From the NCBI GenBank assembly GCA_030844895.1, contig CM061223.1, positions 37,756,204 through 37,820,203 of the forward strand: a stretch of 64,000 nucleotides of DNA, given 5' to 3'. Under the pieces are notes generated by a model that worked only from the letters and a program-made list of their open reading frames with translations, did not search any database and was not told the origin of the DNA. How positions within the stretch are numbered: the stretch's first letter is position 1; each line of letters starts with the position of its first letter. Below, in pieces: positions 1-11,290 of this stretch. The DNA comes from Ambrosia x helenae. Lineage: Eukaryota; Streptophyta; Magnoliopsida; Asterales; Asteraceae. The translations under genes were made by a program, and so were the position numbers.

Positions 1-177
1 AACTAATTGTTATACAAGTAAGCAAGTATGATTTAAATATAGATATAACAATTAGTTCACATTCAAACAAGCATGCATCCAGGTGTTTATGATAATACTA
101 GAATTTATTACTTGAATTAAAAACGTCAATACATAGAATTTAAAAAGCAGACATCATTCAAATAGTGGAGTTTGCTG

Positions 178-1326
178 TTAAGTAGCTGGAGGGTCCCTAG
201 CGGGGTTATTTGGAGCAGCAAGGGCGTTTGTAGCAGGAATTCGACAAGCATCCGCAAGATGTCCATACCTTTGACAATTGGTACACTGACGGCAGGGCAC
301 TTGGGTTGGGTGGTGATACTGGCAGGTGTCACACTTAGGTTGGTTCCCGTTGTATTGTTTCTTGTTGGGTGGGACAGTGGCGTCTATTGCAAAATTCCTG
401 ACCTAGCGCCTTCCATTGGTTGAGGCCTCAGTTTTGATTTCAACGGCAGGTTGGGGAGTATCCTTCGCAACAGTTTTCTTTTCCCCTTTCCGAGTCAGGG
501 TTCCTGCCTTCACATGGTTATCTGTTAGGGTGGCTGCCAAACGCTTTGCTTCCTCCAAAGTAGCAGGGTTCCTTCCCCACACCATGTCTTGAATCTGCAT
601 CGGTAAGCCACCAATGTATTTTTCAATCGCAATAGGCAAAGGGGTGACCTTGTGTGGTAGCAGTAGACTAAGTTCGTGAAAACGAGTGTTGTAGGCAAGG
701 TTTTCTCCACTATTTTGAGCAAGATCATGAAACTCATCTTCCAGCTTCTTGATTTCATTACGAGGGCAGAACTCTGCCTTCATAATGTCTTTAGCTTGAT
801 CCCAAGTTAAGGCCAGTGCAGCTTCAGCTCCGCGGGTGCGCTTTTCTTCATTCCACCAAGTGAGTGCTCGTTTGTGAAGAACACTCATGGCATAACGGAC
901 CTTTAAGTTATCGGGACACTCACTGTTAATGAAGGTATTCTCAATGCCCTCGAACCATTGTAGAAGTCCCGTAGCTCCTTCTTCTCCACTGAACTTAGGG
1001 GGATTACAGGAATTAAAGTGCTTAAGAGTGCAAGCTGGGAGACCATTCCCGTTCCCGTTGTGGTTTCCATTTCCGTTCTCGTTTCCATTACCGTTCCCGT
1101 TGCCGTTACCGTTCCCGTTGCCGTTCATCTGGATGACTTGAGCTACTAGGTTAGGGACCAGAGTCGCGATTTGCTGCGCCATTTGTTGGGAAATGATCGC
1201 AGCCAGTTGGGCATCAACACCATTGTTATTGTTGTTGTTGTGGTTAGCGTCATGGTTGTTATTGTTGCTATTTCCTTCCTCATGATTACCACCATTGTTA
1301 TTGCGAGTGCTGCGACGTGGAGGCAT
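178..1326 (-). pseudogene. gag: gag (capsid/nucleocapsid) of gag-only gypsy element, one internal stop
   Basis: Structural protein that would package element RNA. I start at 1326 (MPPRRSTRNN), preceded by a splice-acceptor-like CTTACAG. Low-complexity Asn/Gly tracts occupy the first ~110 residues; a Retrotrans_gag core follows (LLQWFEGIENTF, LTWWNEEKRT, EFCPRNEIKKLEDEF). The open frame ends at a TAG (403-405), yet the same frame stays open to a TAA at 178-180 and encodes two cysteine/histidine clusters: one beginning KCDTCQYHH and a CX2CX4HX4C zinc knuckle (CTNCQRYGHLADAC). The TAG is therefore most simply a late nonsense mutation, although readthrough cannot be excluded. No protease motif follows. 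Confidence 0.8.
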
Positions 1327-1822
1327 GATCTGTAAGAGACACAATGAAATGAACGAGGTAATATAAGGAATGTAATCATTTATTCATTAATAAAAACGAA
1401 TAAACGAAAACGTTGACTTATCAAAGATTCTAGATTCTAATAACATAATGAAGACATGCTTTAGCCTATAAGTGAACACTCATCCCGAGAATTCCCAGGT
1501 AGGCATCCGGGTCCCTCGTCTGATTGGGATATATGCGCAATGTCATCCTAGACAGAAGACTCAGAATACAGGCGTTCACCCTTCCAGATTGCACGTGTTC
1601 GTTATTAAAATCTAGAACTTCGACGGGATCTCAAGGTGATTCAGGCTAAACCTGAGGATTTGTCCTACTAGTCTAAGAGTAGATCTTGTGATGGAGAGCA
1701 ATCTTCTTGTAGGGATAAGAAGTAGGAGGGAGATAGAGAATAGCAAGTAAAAGAAGCAAGTACTGGTTAAATCTTATGGTTATAGACTAGATTATTTTTC
1801 TAATAACCTAATTCCCTATAAC

Positions 1823-1839
1823 CATGGCTCTGATACCAA
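1823..1839 (-). other. Primer-binding site (tRNA-iMet)
   Basis: On the minus strand the LTR end is followed by TGGTATCAGAGC, the usual plant retrotransposon site complementary to the 3' end of initiator methionine tRNA. It fixes the orientation of the element and the inner edge of its 5' LTR. Confidence 0.9.
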
Positions 1840-3361
1840 TCTGTAACACCCCAATCGATGGCGGAAACATCGGGATGTCACGTATTGATGATTGTTCAGT
1901 AGCTCATGCTGAATAATAAATTTCATTATATGATTTAAATAAATTACATACAATTGTTCTACAAGAATTCGTACATCAAATAATCAAACAAAGCTTCAAA
2001 TATCTCCTCATGCTAGCTCTAGACTTCAAGCATCAGTGTTTCCTGTTGAGTTTGGAAAAATGGGGGGGGGGGTCAACTAGAAGTTGGTGAGAATACATAA
2101 GCCATGTCAAGCAAATAGTTTTAGTATAAAAGTTTAGCAATTCATATGTCTATCGCAAGTTTAAGTCAACATGAATAAACATGATATGTTGAATCGACAT
2201 AATCAAACCTTTGACTAGTTTAGGTCCATCCCGTCATCCACGGTTCACCTTAATAATATGTTGGAACGATAACAATCACCCACGCTACCTATGTAGGAGG
2301 TACACGTATCCGGGTGGGATTGTCAATCCAATAGATCTATTATTGAGTATCGCCGGCTTGGCCATAGCTAATGATTATGTAATGTTGAAACTCGTTGAAA
2401 CTGTTGTTGTTGTCTAATTCATGAGGCATTAAAGTTTACAACTAGACATGCATGTAGAATTGCTTAAGTATATTGTTGCAAGTATAAAGAATTGCATAAA
2501 CATGGTTACGTAAACTCACCTTAGTATAGTATTAAGTCTTGAGAAATAGTATGAGTGTAGCCCCAAAGATTGCCAAGTATTACCCTATGTATAAGGTAAC
2601 AAATAAGTCTAAGTCTATCTAGTCTACAAGTATATTCTAGGGTTTCGATTTGGGGATAAACATTTGTTGGGTTAATAATAAAAATGTTTTAATAAATAAG
2701 AGAAATTTGATAGTTAAATAAATGAAAGTCTTTTTATAAAATTTGAATTTAAGATGGTCACAATAATGTGTTTAAAGTATAAAAATAATTTTTATAAAAT
2801 TATTTTCTTAAAAATAGAATATTAAATCTATTTATTTCAAATTGTCAAAATGTAACTTTAATATTTAACAATACTAAAATTAAAGATTTATTAGATTAAA
2901 AATTATATTTCTGTTCCAAATAATCAGAAATAATTTATATATAATTTTGGTGCAAAAATATTGAAAAATGAATTTATTATGATTTAATTATGATTAAAAT
3001 TAACAAAAATTGATTAAAAATATTAAATAAATGATTTTTCAGAAATAAAAATCATTTCAGAAAAGTTTATTGTTATAAAAACTCGGAAATTTTTGTGGAA
3101 ATTTATAAGATCGTTTTGATATTTTTATAGAATTTTATAAATAAAATAGAATAAACTTGATTTATTTATTTTATATATTAAATAAATAAATTTTTGAAAA
3201 CTAAAATTTGTATCTTAAACTTTTTCATTAGATTAATACAAAATAATTTTTGTAGAATTTTTAAAATTGTTTTAGTATTTTAAAATGAATTTTTTTAAAA
3301 TACAAGTAATATTTAAAAACTTGATTGTTTTTAATTAAAACAAAACAAAAAGAAAAGTGGT

Positions 3362-3447
3362 GTGGCTGCTGTGGGTCGAACCCGCGTGGCCGGTTCAAAA
3401 GACACCAGGCACAACCACTTGGTCTAGACCAGTGGTTGTGTTTGGTT
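3362..3447 (-). other. tRNA-like sequence inside LTR, sense to the element
   Basis: The reverse complement contains an A-box-like stretch (TGGTCTAGACCAAGTGG) and, about 50 bases on, a B-box-like GGGTTCGACCC in a short T-arm-like stem. The acceptor stem is not recognisable, so this is tRNA-derived rather than a working tRNA gene. A homologous segment sits at 21241-21318 in the solo LTR. Confidence 0.5.
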
Positions 3448-4033
3448 TCAGTTTGTTTAAAATATATATCATATGCAAAAATCGTGTTCTTCCCCAAATG
3501 AAACATACGAGCCCTAGTTTCTGCAATTGAACAAATCACACAACATTAACCCAATTAACCTTAGGGTTAATGTTGTGTGGATGCCGAACAATAAAACCCA
3601 TCAAAAAAACCAGACTTACAAACACGATTGCTAATGGATTGATCAGTCAATGGTTGAAGTCAAAACACGATAAAAAATTCAAGAACAGAAGATTAATAAG
3701 AGAAATTGGGGATTGGAAGAGAGTAGTAGGCGAGTTGTGAATGTCCAATGATGCTTAATTTATAGTGTGGTGGTCTAGATCATCGAATTGGTAAGGTTGA
3801 CCACGAATTAATTGGGTTTCGTCTAATTAAGCATAATTGGTACGAATTAAAGATGATAATACGTGTATATGACTCATGATAGGCTGGTAATCACGATATC
3901 ATACCATTCTTGTATCAAAAACACGTTCACGATGTATAATTATGGAAGTTGGCTGTCAGAGTTGACTTTCCAAGTCAACTGTGAAGGGCCAAGGTCATGT
4001 TAAATACATTTTAAGCTGGAAAAGAAACAAGAT

Positions 4034-4109
4034 GATCGTGTAGATCAGCTGGTTAGAACGTGTGAGCATATGGGCCGGCTTGGACGCGGGTTCGAATCCC
4101 GGCCCAAGC
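4034..4109 (+). other. tRNA-like sequence near the U3 start of the LTR, antisense to the element
   Basis: D-arm/A-box-like TAGATCAGCTGGTTAGAAC is followed 35 bases later by a T-arm-like CGGGTTCGAATCCCG. The 5' and 3' acceptor halves do not pair convincingly. It lies about 85-160 bp from the outer LTR end, the same relative place as the tRNA-like segments at 21934-22008, 33732-33812 and 48062-48140. Confidence 0.55.
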
Positions 4110-4650
4110 TTTAATTTTTTGACATTTATCTAATATATATAAGTATATTATGTATAATTATTATAGTATTAGGGTTTCAAAAAAAATGCCACAATAATAA
4201 TTAAATGCGAACAATAATACTAAAACTTGACGTTTTTATTCATGGTGATCGTAACGTACAAGTTATAAATGCGTAATGTTACACTAGTAGTCCAGACCAT
4301 AACCGTGTACATATGAAATGATGTTTAAACGTTTAACCGACCACATCAGGCAAGACCCGACCATTGGTGACCCGACATCCCACATGTTAGCTGAAAGCAA
4401 GATATCATGCAACATATGCAATTAAACACTTAATGCGCGCAAGAGTTCACCTAATCTAACATATCAGTCAATTAACGTATAACTAAGTCCGAACACGTGT
4501 TACCAAGTCATTGGACAAGGCACGGGGTTCCTAGCATGTTCCTAGGCGTCAACCCGTGTTTCGGGATGTTAAAATATACATATAGCAGCTGTACATGCGA
4601 TTAGGAAGCAAACATGTGATTAGGAGAAGTCAACTAGTGATTAGGAGGGT

Positions 4651-4860
4651 CAAAATGGTGAATAGAGTTGTAATCACTAGTAAAATGGGGAATAGAATTG
4701 TAATCACTAGTAAAGTGGGGAATAGGGTTGTAATCACTAGTAAAATGGGGAATAGGATTGTAATCACTAGTAAAGTGGGGAATAGGGTTGTAATCACTAG
4801 TAAAATGGGGAATAGGATTGTAATCACTAGTAAATTGGCAAATAGGGCTCCTAATCACCT
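4651..4860. repeat. 30-bp tandem repeat with 60-bp higher-order period
   Basis: Seven 30-bp units; five (4681-4830) are near-perfect, of the form TAAARTGGGGAATAG plus RRTTGTAATCACTAG, and the first and last are degenerate. Units alternate between an A-type and a G-type, so the true period is 60 bp. It lies in the downstream part of the LTR, where related LTRs carry hairpin arrays, and open frames across it are a by-product of the period. Confidence 0.9.
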
Positions 4861-5745
4861 ATTGTTCAGGCGATTAGGAGCTAATCGCCTATAGTTATGG
4901 CGATTAGAACTCCTATTCGCTAGTTCTGATCTGTTCCGTCCTTTTTGCGCGTTTAACCCTCCAAATCAGATCTGAAACATGTGTAAACACCCAATACCCA
5001 ACCCAAAACATTAACCCAACTATTTCAAGCAAAAACCCCTAATTTATCATCACCCTAGCCGTCCCGAATGCATGTGGATTCCCAAAATAGCATAACTTGC
5101 ATGTAAGCATCACATCAACATGAAAAACTTACCCTAATTAGCAAATATTCATATTTCATCACATAACGACGTTATCCGACATTATCCTACTGTTCTAGCA
5201 TCATCCTAGAGTAAACCCTAACCTCAACCAATCAATAGAACATAACATATCATCATCAATCCACCATAATCACTCAAACGGGTCAAAACGCCTAATATCA
5301 ATATCACACATCTATGAACCTTCAAACTCCTAGGTTATCATCATATTAACTTATTTAGATCAGAAACATAATAATAACACAAGAACAATCATGTTTAAAC
5401 GATAAAAATCCTATCCTGCATGAATACATCACATATAGCAAGTATAGATGTTTGGGTTTGTTTTGAAACCGATTTTAATGAGTTTTCAAAGACACAAATG
5501 TTTATAAATCAGGTCTGGACCTTTAGGGATCAAAACCTTATCATTACAAAGGTTTAGGATGAAGAACACACCTTGAAATGGTGAGATTATGGGGTGTAAG
5601 GCTTGGAAATGTGATTTCTTGCTCAAAAACGTGTTGCAGAGGTTGGATAAGGTGTGGGTGGCTTTGGGATGTATTAGGGTTTCACAAATGATGTTTTGAA
5701 ACATAAGGGTGGTATTTATAGGCGTTTTTAGTCGTCACCTGCAGT

Positions 5746-5905
5746 TCAAGCGAGTACGAGGACCTTGCAGGCGATTAGGGCTCTATTCGCTAGTACTACT
5801 AGCGAATAGCCCTATATTCGCCCATAACATCTTCCTATTTGCTAGTTATACTGGCGATTAGGCTTCCCTAAGTGGCCTAATCGCCTATAGCAGATATATC
5901 CGGAT
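5746..5905. repeat. Inverted-repeat (hairpin) cluster upstream of the LTR TATA box
   Basis: Short complementary words (GCGATTAGG, CTATTCGC, GCGAATAG, CTAATCGCC) alternate. For example, CTATTCGCTAGTA and TACTAGCGAATAG form a nearly perfect hairpin. A second set with the same words is at 4870-4920. The position, just upstream of the minus-strand TATA at about 5716, matches the TTCGACC/GGTCGAA arrays of the Tekay-like LTRs. Confidence 0.6.
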
Positions 5906-6308
5906 TTTTGGCGCGTTAAAACCTATTTTAACATATATAAACACGTTTTCACATACCGACAAGTTGCATAATGATTATAAGTATGTAATGCACGATAACT
6001 AACACGTTCCCACCCGATCACCAATTCCCGGGACTCAAGACTTGCGTTTGTGCAATAAGCCCGGCGATTCTACAAATCGCCGATCCTTGTACACATGGTT
6101 ATGGACCGACACCCAATGATCTCTCGAACCATTGTAACGACTCCCGATGATTCCCGGATCATCGACACGACTCAACCGACCCGATCGAATATGATATTAA
6201 GTAGTTGTTTTCAATGTTTTCGTTGAGGTAGACTCGTATGTATGCAAAGTATGAAACGTATGTATGTAAAGTATGAAAAGTATTAACCTGAATATGCCAG
6301 GTGTCACA

Positions 6309-6990
6309 AATATCTAATTCTCAATCTGGTTTACCGTACAATGACCTATATGATACTGCTGGAATGTATATGGATTCAACTGGTGATATCAAGATATTAC
6401 ATTTGAAAAGGCATGGTGGTATTATTCATCCGAATGTGTACTCAAGGAGGGCTGAAGCATGGAGATTTACACCTTTCTTAAATGAAACTAAATACAATAC
6501 AATTGATTATGCATGGTCGAATGGTACTTTCTGCAAAGATGCATTGTTTTTTTCAGTCTCTAAGTATTGGTTAGATTTTCAGACCATTATCATTGTTTTT
6601 GATGTTAATATGGAAACATTCAGAAAGTTAATCATTCCTTGTGTTCAAGAATCTTGGGCTCCTCAATGTCATACAGTAAAAATTATGGATAACCTTCATA
6701 TCTTCCTTACTAATGAAGATCCTGAGTTTTCTGTTGATCTTTGGAAGTTTGATTCTGAATTTTGGCACAAGGTATTATCATTCCCGCATGTTTGTCAGCT
6801 TAAATTTGGTCAGGATGTCGATGTAACACATGTAGTGGATGCTGGTACATGGATTTTGGATGCTGATTGGGGACAGCTTATTGAAGTTTTCATGGACCAC
6901 CTCCAACTTGACTACCTTTATGACGCAGATACCTTTCGTGGACTAAGAGGAGCGTTCTTTCTGGAATCACTTATTTCACCGTCCATGTAG
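6309..6990 (+). pseudogene. F-box protein paralogue, 3' fragment cut by an LTR
   Basis: The frame is open from the LTR edge to a TAG at 6988-6990 and encodes about 227 residues that align along their whole length with residues ~140-354 of the F-box protein at 8134-9198. Shared landmarks include YDWS/YAWS, DVN.ETF and YDADTFRGLRG against YHADSFRGMRG. The N-terminal F-box and first part of the associated domain are missing because the LTR ends at 6308; they may lie left of the window. A GTG in the LTR end is the only upstream start, so it is not a believable gene as it stands. The lack of further stops suggests a recent break. Confidence 0.85.
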
Positions 6991-8133
6991 TCAAGTTGGA
7001 GGTTATCCTGTTTTGTATGCATGTTGCAATGTCTTTTATGTTGGATATTATATAATTAGTTTAATGTTTCCCATGTTTTGTAACTATAATCAGTATATTT
7101 CAAAACTTTGTTTCATGTAGACTTAAATTAATGTTACAGCTTAATGTTATGGTATTTTATTATATGCATTGACTAATGTTTGCTTCCCAATTATCTTTCA
7201 TTGTTTACACTTTTTACCAAAATCCTTTTTTCCATACATGCTATTATAATGTTTGGTATAACACATTTACATGAAAAATCTATTATACATAGATTGGTAT
7301 TAATAAATGTTTTTGTGTCATATGTATAAGTATTGGTAATATTTTGAAAAAATGCTATTTATATAAGATGTTAATCTCAATACATTCACGAAGATATCCT
7401 ATTGTAAATGTCAAGGATATCTTTTAAGTTTGAATATGATTGATCATTTAAGTTAAATTTTAGTAAGATAATTACCATAATTAATGATTCTGTTCAAAAA
7501 ATAACATCTTACTTTGAGTTTAACAAAACATAGTATATAATGATTATTACATCTCAAATAAGTCGGGCATCAAATTAATATGGAAACAATAATTGAATTA
7601 TTTTTACACGGTTGGTATTAAATGTATTAATTGCGGGATAGTAATCGATTCGTTTTGATTAACTAACTATATATATATATATACAACAATAGGATTTTCA
7701 TTGTTTACTAACAAACATACAATCCTTTTGATCTTCCTATATAGATTCGGTCAAATTCAATATAGTTTGCTGTATTTGAAATCTTGAATATACGGCACTT
7801 ATCTTCCTTCAACATTCTGTTTGTAAGTTAACATTACTCATGTGCTTTACTTTTTTTGCTAATTAAATTTTTATATTGAATTTATTGAATTTACTAATAA
7901 ACATTAAGACATACACGGTTGTCAATTTTTGTTTATTTGATAATCAAAACTACAGTTTAGTTTGATCTTATGTATATACATGTGTTTGATATTGTTTAAT
8001 TGTTACAATTAAAATATCAAATAGTTGTGATAACATACTTATCCTTAAACATTGTTGTTGCAATTCTATTTGTTTTAAATTTCTTATTGTTTGTTTCTTT
8101 TATTTTCAGTTCTATTCATTCTCTATTAATATT
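6991..8133. other. Intergenic region and 5' leader of the F-box gene
   Basis: AT-rich with no coding sequence. An (AT)n run lies at about 7668-7682. A probable 5'-UTR intron spans 7823-8109: donor TTT|GTAAGTTAAC and acceptor TATTTTCAG, 24 bases before the ATG at 8134. No transposon ends were seen. Confidence 0.5.
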
Positions 8134-9198
8134 ATGGGTTATCTCAGTGCCGATATAATTTTATCGGAAATATTTACAAGACTTCCTGTTAAAACAGTTT
8201 ACCGTTTGAAGGTTCTTTCGAAAAAATGGAAATACGAACTGTCAACTCAAAATTTTGCTAAAATGCATCTTGAACGGGTGAATAAAATTACAAGCAAAAG
8301 GTTTATTACGAAGGAAGCTGATTCAGTTATTATTTATGAAACGTTTTGGGGCCAACAGAATGCGGTAGTTGATCGTATACATGCTTTCCCTAACAATACA
8401 AACTTTGATGACTTTGAGATTTTGTCCTCTTTGGATGGTTTATTATTAATTTCCGATAAAAATGCTGGTTCATTATGTCTTTGGAATCCAAGTACACAAT
8501 TAATTAAAGTTTTATCATATTACGAATCTGATAATTATTTTAACTACAAAGTTGATACGGTCGGTATCTATAAAGATTCAAGTAATGACTACAGAGTATT
8601 ACACATTAAACGTTATGAAGAGTTTATTATTCCTTATGTTTACTCAAGACAATCTGCTTCATGGAAAATCGTTTCTGGATTAAGCGAAACTGAAAACAAA
8701 TATAGCAAAAGAGATTATGATTGGTCAGTTGGTACGTTTACTGGGAACACCTTATGCTTTACGGTTTGTAAGGGTTGGTTAGATTTAGAAAGCATTTTAT
8801 TGACGTATGATGTTAACATTGAGACATTCAAGAAGATATCATTTCCTTCTATTGACGATATTTGGGTTCCGCAAGGTAGAATTGTATGTATCAAGGATGT
8901 AATTCATTTGTTTGTGGCTAAAGGTTTTCCACATTTCTCTATTGACCTTCGGAAATTGAATGGTGACATTTGGAGGAAGGAGCTATCTTTCACACTTGCT
9001 CGTGAATTTTCTCATGGTCAATTGTGCGATATGGCACATGTGATCAATCATGGTACATGGATATGGATTTCAGCATGGAATCAAGTATTTGAATTATACC
9101 TCGTTAAGGAGCATTTTGATTATCTATATCATGCTGATAGTTTTCGTGGAATGAGAGGATCTGTTTATTATGAAACTTGTATTTCACCGTTTATTTAG
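8134..9198 (+). CDS. F-box protein with F-box-associated interaction domain
   Basis: A 354-residue single-exon protein, the one apparently intact host gene here. Residues ~1-45 form an F-box (ADIILSEIFTRLPVKTVYRL), the part that in this family binds SKP1 in SCF ubiquitin ligases. Residues ~85-340 resemble the plant F-box-associated domain (FBA): SLDGLLLISDKNAGSLCLWN, then the weakly repeated GTF..NTLCFTV and FSIDLRKLNGDIW segments, which in relatives bind the target protein. The target cannot be predicted. The start is supported by the F-box beginning at residue 4 and a UTR intron just upstream. Its neighbour at 6309-6990 is a truncated tandem paralogue; such families duplicate and decay quickly in plants. 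Confidence 0.88.
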   Translation: MGYLSADIILSEIFTRLPVKTVYRLKVLSKKWKYELSTQNFAKMHLERVNKITSKRFITKEADSVIIYETFWGQQNAVVDRIHAFPNNTNFDDFEILSSLDGLLLISDKNAGSLCLWNPSTQLIKVLSYYESDNYFNYKVDTVGIYKDSSNDYRVLHIKRYEEFIIPYVYSRQSASWKIVSGLSETENKYSKRDYDWSVGTFTGNTLCFTVCKGWLDLESILLTYDVNIETFKKISFPSIDDIWVPQGRIVCIKDVIHLFVAKGFPHFSIDLRKLNGDIWRKELSFTLAREFSHGQLCDMAHVINHGTWIWISAWNQVFELYLVKEHFDYLYHADSFRGMRGSVYYETCISPFI

Positions 9199-10952
9199 TT
9201 TTCAATAAATATGTTTTGTCTTTTGTTTTTTTATTTTTAATTGTATTTACTTAATATAATTTAAATTTTGTTTTAATATTTTTAATTATATATTTTTATT
9301 ATAACTTTATGTTTGTATTCTTATAATTACATTGTTTTCATAATATTAGTTAGATCGAAATGTAAAAACCAACTGTTGATATATAAATGTGAAATTCGTT
9401 TGTTTATAAATTGTATCTATTACTCATCATCGGTTGTCATACATATGAATATGATATCTTGTGAAATACCTTATGTGTATATACATAATTATATACACAT
9501 TCATATGTATGTCTCCCAATATTCATTTAAACAACAAATACAAATACACAATAATCAATTTATATTTATATATGTATATCTTCAAATATTCATTTAAACA
9601 CTCATTCATTAAGCATTAAACTAGACTAAACTTTAATGATAGTCTCTTGCCAATGTGAGACAAGAAAACTAACCAGAATCGAGTGTCAACTTAATGATTC
9701 AACACTTAACCATTCAAACCGCTTAACCATTCAGACCTCTTAATGAGATACTGGACTTAATCAAGCAAACACCAATAAACATCTTTCAACTGTAATGTTA
9801 GTCAGGTTGTATGAATGTTAATTATAGGCTGTATTGTTCCTAAATACCCTTCAATATATACAATTTATAATTATAATTATTGATATGACAAATGGTTTGA
9901 ATATACTTTATTTGAAAATGTATTTATTTGTTGTATACATGTAACAATAACTTTTTAAAAAAATAAATCAATAGGATATTTGAAGGGACCCCTCTTTATA
10001 ATGTTGACACAATCTTCCTCATCATTACCCGTATCTTAATTTCATTTCCCTATAATCTTGCATGACTAGCACTCCACCTACGTTTTCAAATGATTTCAAA
10101 TATTCCAAAACATATCTAAAACTCATTTGATTACTTCTTATCCTACGCATTCTTTATTTTTCTTCTCAAGTTTTTCTACAGAAGGACAGGTATGATAAAT
10201 GTTGTATACACATTTGATTACTAGATTACAACATGTTTATTACCATGATCAGAATAGATTTTTAATTATTTACCAATTTTTAACGCAGATACCCCCAGAT
10301 TTGCACCATACGTTTATATATATTGATATCTTGTCCATTTATGTAATAATCTTTATAATATACTGTCAATCGTACTCATTTATTGTTTAATCAACACATT
10401 GTCAATAAAACCCCCATATTCGAAACCCTAATACGTAAGATTGAACCACGTGTTTATAGATTTTCACGTCTTGATAATGCATGTAATTAGGTTTATAATT
10501 TAAAGTGTATTCAGTATGTTTTAATTGTTTTTTGGATTCATCATTAGATCTTTACTGTATAGATTTTGTAACTATAGATCGTTTGTCTATGTAATTTTTT
10601 TAAAATTTTGTTTGCAAATATATGAATCCAAACTAATTGTTCTATTGTTCATAAACTAATATTGGATTATTAATGTTTGCTTATCCATAATCAGTTATTA
10701 TGTTTATAAATATATAAGTTTGTACTTTTTTTGCACTTTAGTTTGTCTAACACCACAAGTTAGTCAACTGTTTTTCTGAATTTTGATACATCTTCAAAAT
10801 TAACTTTTATGGTTTATGTAACCTGTTTTTTATTAGTTGTATACTGTTTTAGTCTAATTTTAGTGTTTTACTTTGATAATTATATTTGGATATAAAATTT
10901 GATACTTATTACTCATTGTCTTAATGTTTGTTTTATATTTTCCGAGATTTAG
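9199..10952. other. Intergenic, AT-rich, no gene recognised
   Basis: Short ATG-starting frames here have low-complexity translation and no recognisable domain. A possible non-coding first exon of the B3 gene ends at about 10189 (GGACAG|GTATGA). The stretch 9700-9760 has an imperfect repeat of CTTAACCATTCA. No LTR, TIR or Helitron end was recognised. Confidence 0.4.
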
Positions 10953-11290
10953 TTTTCAAAGAGTTGTTGCAAATGTATCCACTCTTTTGGGCATTGTATC
11001 GCAGTCCGAATAATCCCTATTACTTGGTACGCCAGTCATCTTACTCTGTTATCAATTGTTTATTAAAACATATTCAAAGTTATGTATTTAATTTATGTGT
11101 TACATATTGATTATCTTTATCTTTTTCTACATTGTCCGAAAGTATTCTTTGGAACTTCCACCAGCTTATAAGCGTTTACATACTGATTATAATTTCCCTG
11201 TTTGACCTATGCGTTTAATTGATCAAGATGGTAGAAATTGGAATAGCATCATTGAAATACAAAAAAACTCAAGGATGTGTTTGGTTAACT
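10953..11290 (+). pseudogene. B3-domain transcription factor gene, 5' part (split by LTR element)
   Basis: Two putative exons: 10953-11026 (first ATG 10973, donor TTG|GTAC) and 11143-11290 (after CCGAAAG). The second opens a B3 fold with LPPAYKRLHTDYNF, then MRLIDQDGRNWNSI. It has a TGA at 11203-11205 between those two segments, and the continuation (GCVWLT, then HNWAKIIL after the insertion) is in another frame, with a run of seven A at 11261-11267 as the likely indel site. Reading resumes at 28256, after the Tekay-like element and its duplicated TAACT. The gene therefore appears to have had three independent lesions. Exon 1 has no known domain and is less certain. Confidence 0.65.

Larger units (their letters stand above)
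1..4193 (-). mobile_element. Gag-only Ty3/gypsy LTR retrotransposon, 3' part outside the window
   Basis: A minus-strand element. Reading right to left it has a 5' LTR (1842-4193), a primer-binding site complementary to initiator tRNA-Met, a leader of about 500 bp, a gag ORF (1326 down to 178), and then non-coding sequence to position 1. In an autonomous gypsy element protease and reverse transcriptase should follow gag. Instead bases 1-190 align by eye with 17640-17860, the non-coding 3' region of the small element at 15637-19778, which leads directly to a polypurine tract. The leader (about 1340-1820) likewise matches 17936-18422 and 34905-35400. It therefore looks like a non-autonomous, gag-only element of the kind called TR-GAG. 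The right flank, 4194 onward, is a different LTR, so this copy is nested. Confidence 0.75.
1842..4193 (-). repeat. 5' LTR of the gag-only element
   Basis: On the plus strand it begins TGTAACACCCC just beyond the primer-binding site. I end it at TGCCACA (4193) by comparison with the solo LTR 15528-22263, whose last ~2 kb it resembles; the outer edge is less certain than the inner one. In sense orientation it has a TATA-like CTATAAATT (about 3757-3766), a splice-donor-like CTAAG|GTGAGT (about 2514-2526) and two tRNA-like segments. A run of ten G lies at 2062-2071. The inner ~150 bp resemble the small element at 15637, whereas the middle resembles the solo LTR, so the LTR looks like a mosaic. 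Confidence 0.7.
4194..6308 (-). repeat. Right part of a diverged LTR interrupted by the gag-only element
   Basis: Ends GGTGTCACA (6301-6308) directly against F-box coding sequence. It shares blocks with the Tekay-like LTRs (CCGACC..GACCCGACATCCC, ACTCCC..ATGATTCC, GAGGTAGACT) in the same order, so it is a distant LTR of that type on the minus strand. Its left part lies beyond position 1 because another element is inserted in it. A minus-strand TATA-like CTATAAATACC lies at about 5711-5721. Whether it is solo or belongs to a full element cannot be told from the window. Confidence 0.65.

Noticed and set aside
4034..4109. Functional tRNA gene
   Set aside because: A- and B-box words are present, but the two acceptor halves do not pair and there is no proper anticodon stem.
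4651..4860. CRISPR-like regular repeats
   Set aside because: Units are directly adjacent with no unique spacers, in a plant genome; it is a tandem repeat.
4595..4894. Open frames on both strands with repeated VITSKMGNR-like peptides
   Set aside because: They are a consequence of a 30-bp period divisible by three without stops; no ATG context or homology supports a gene.
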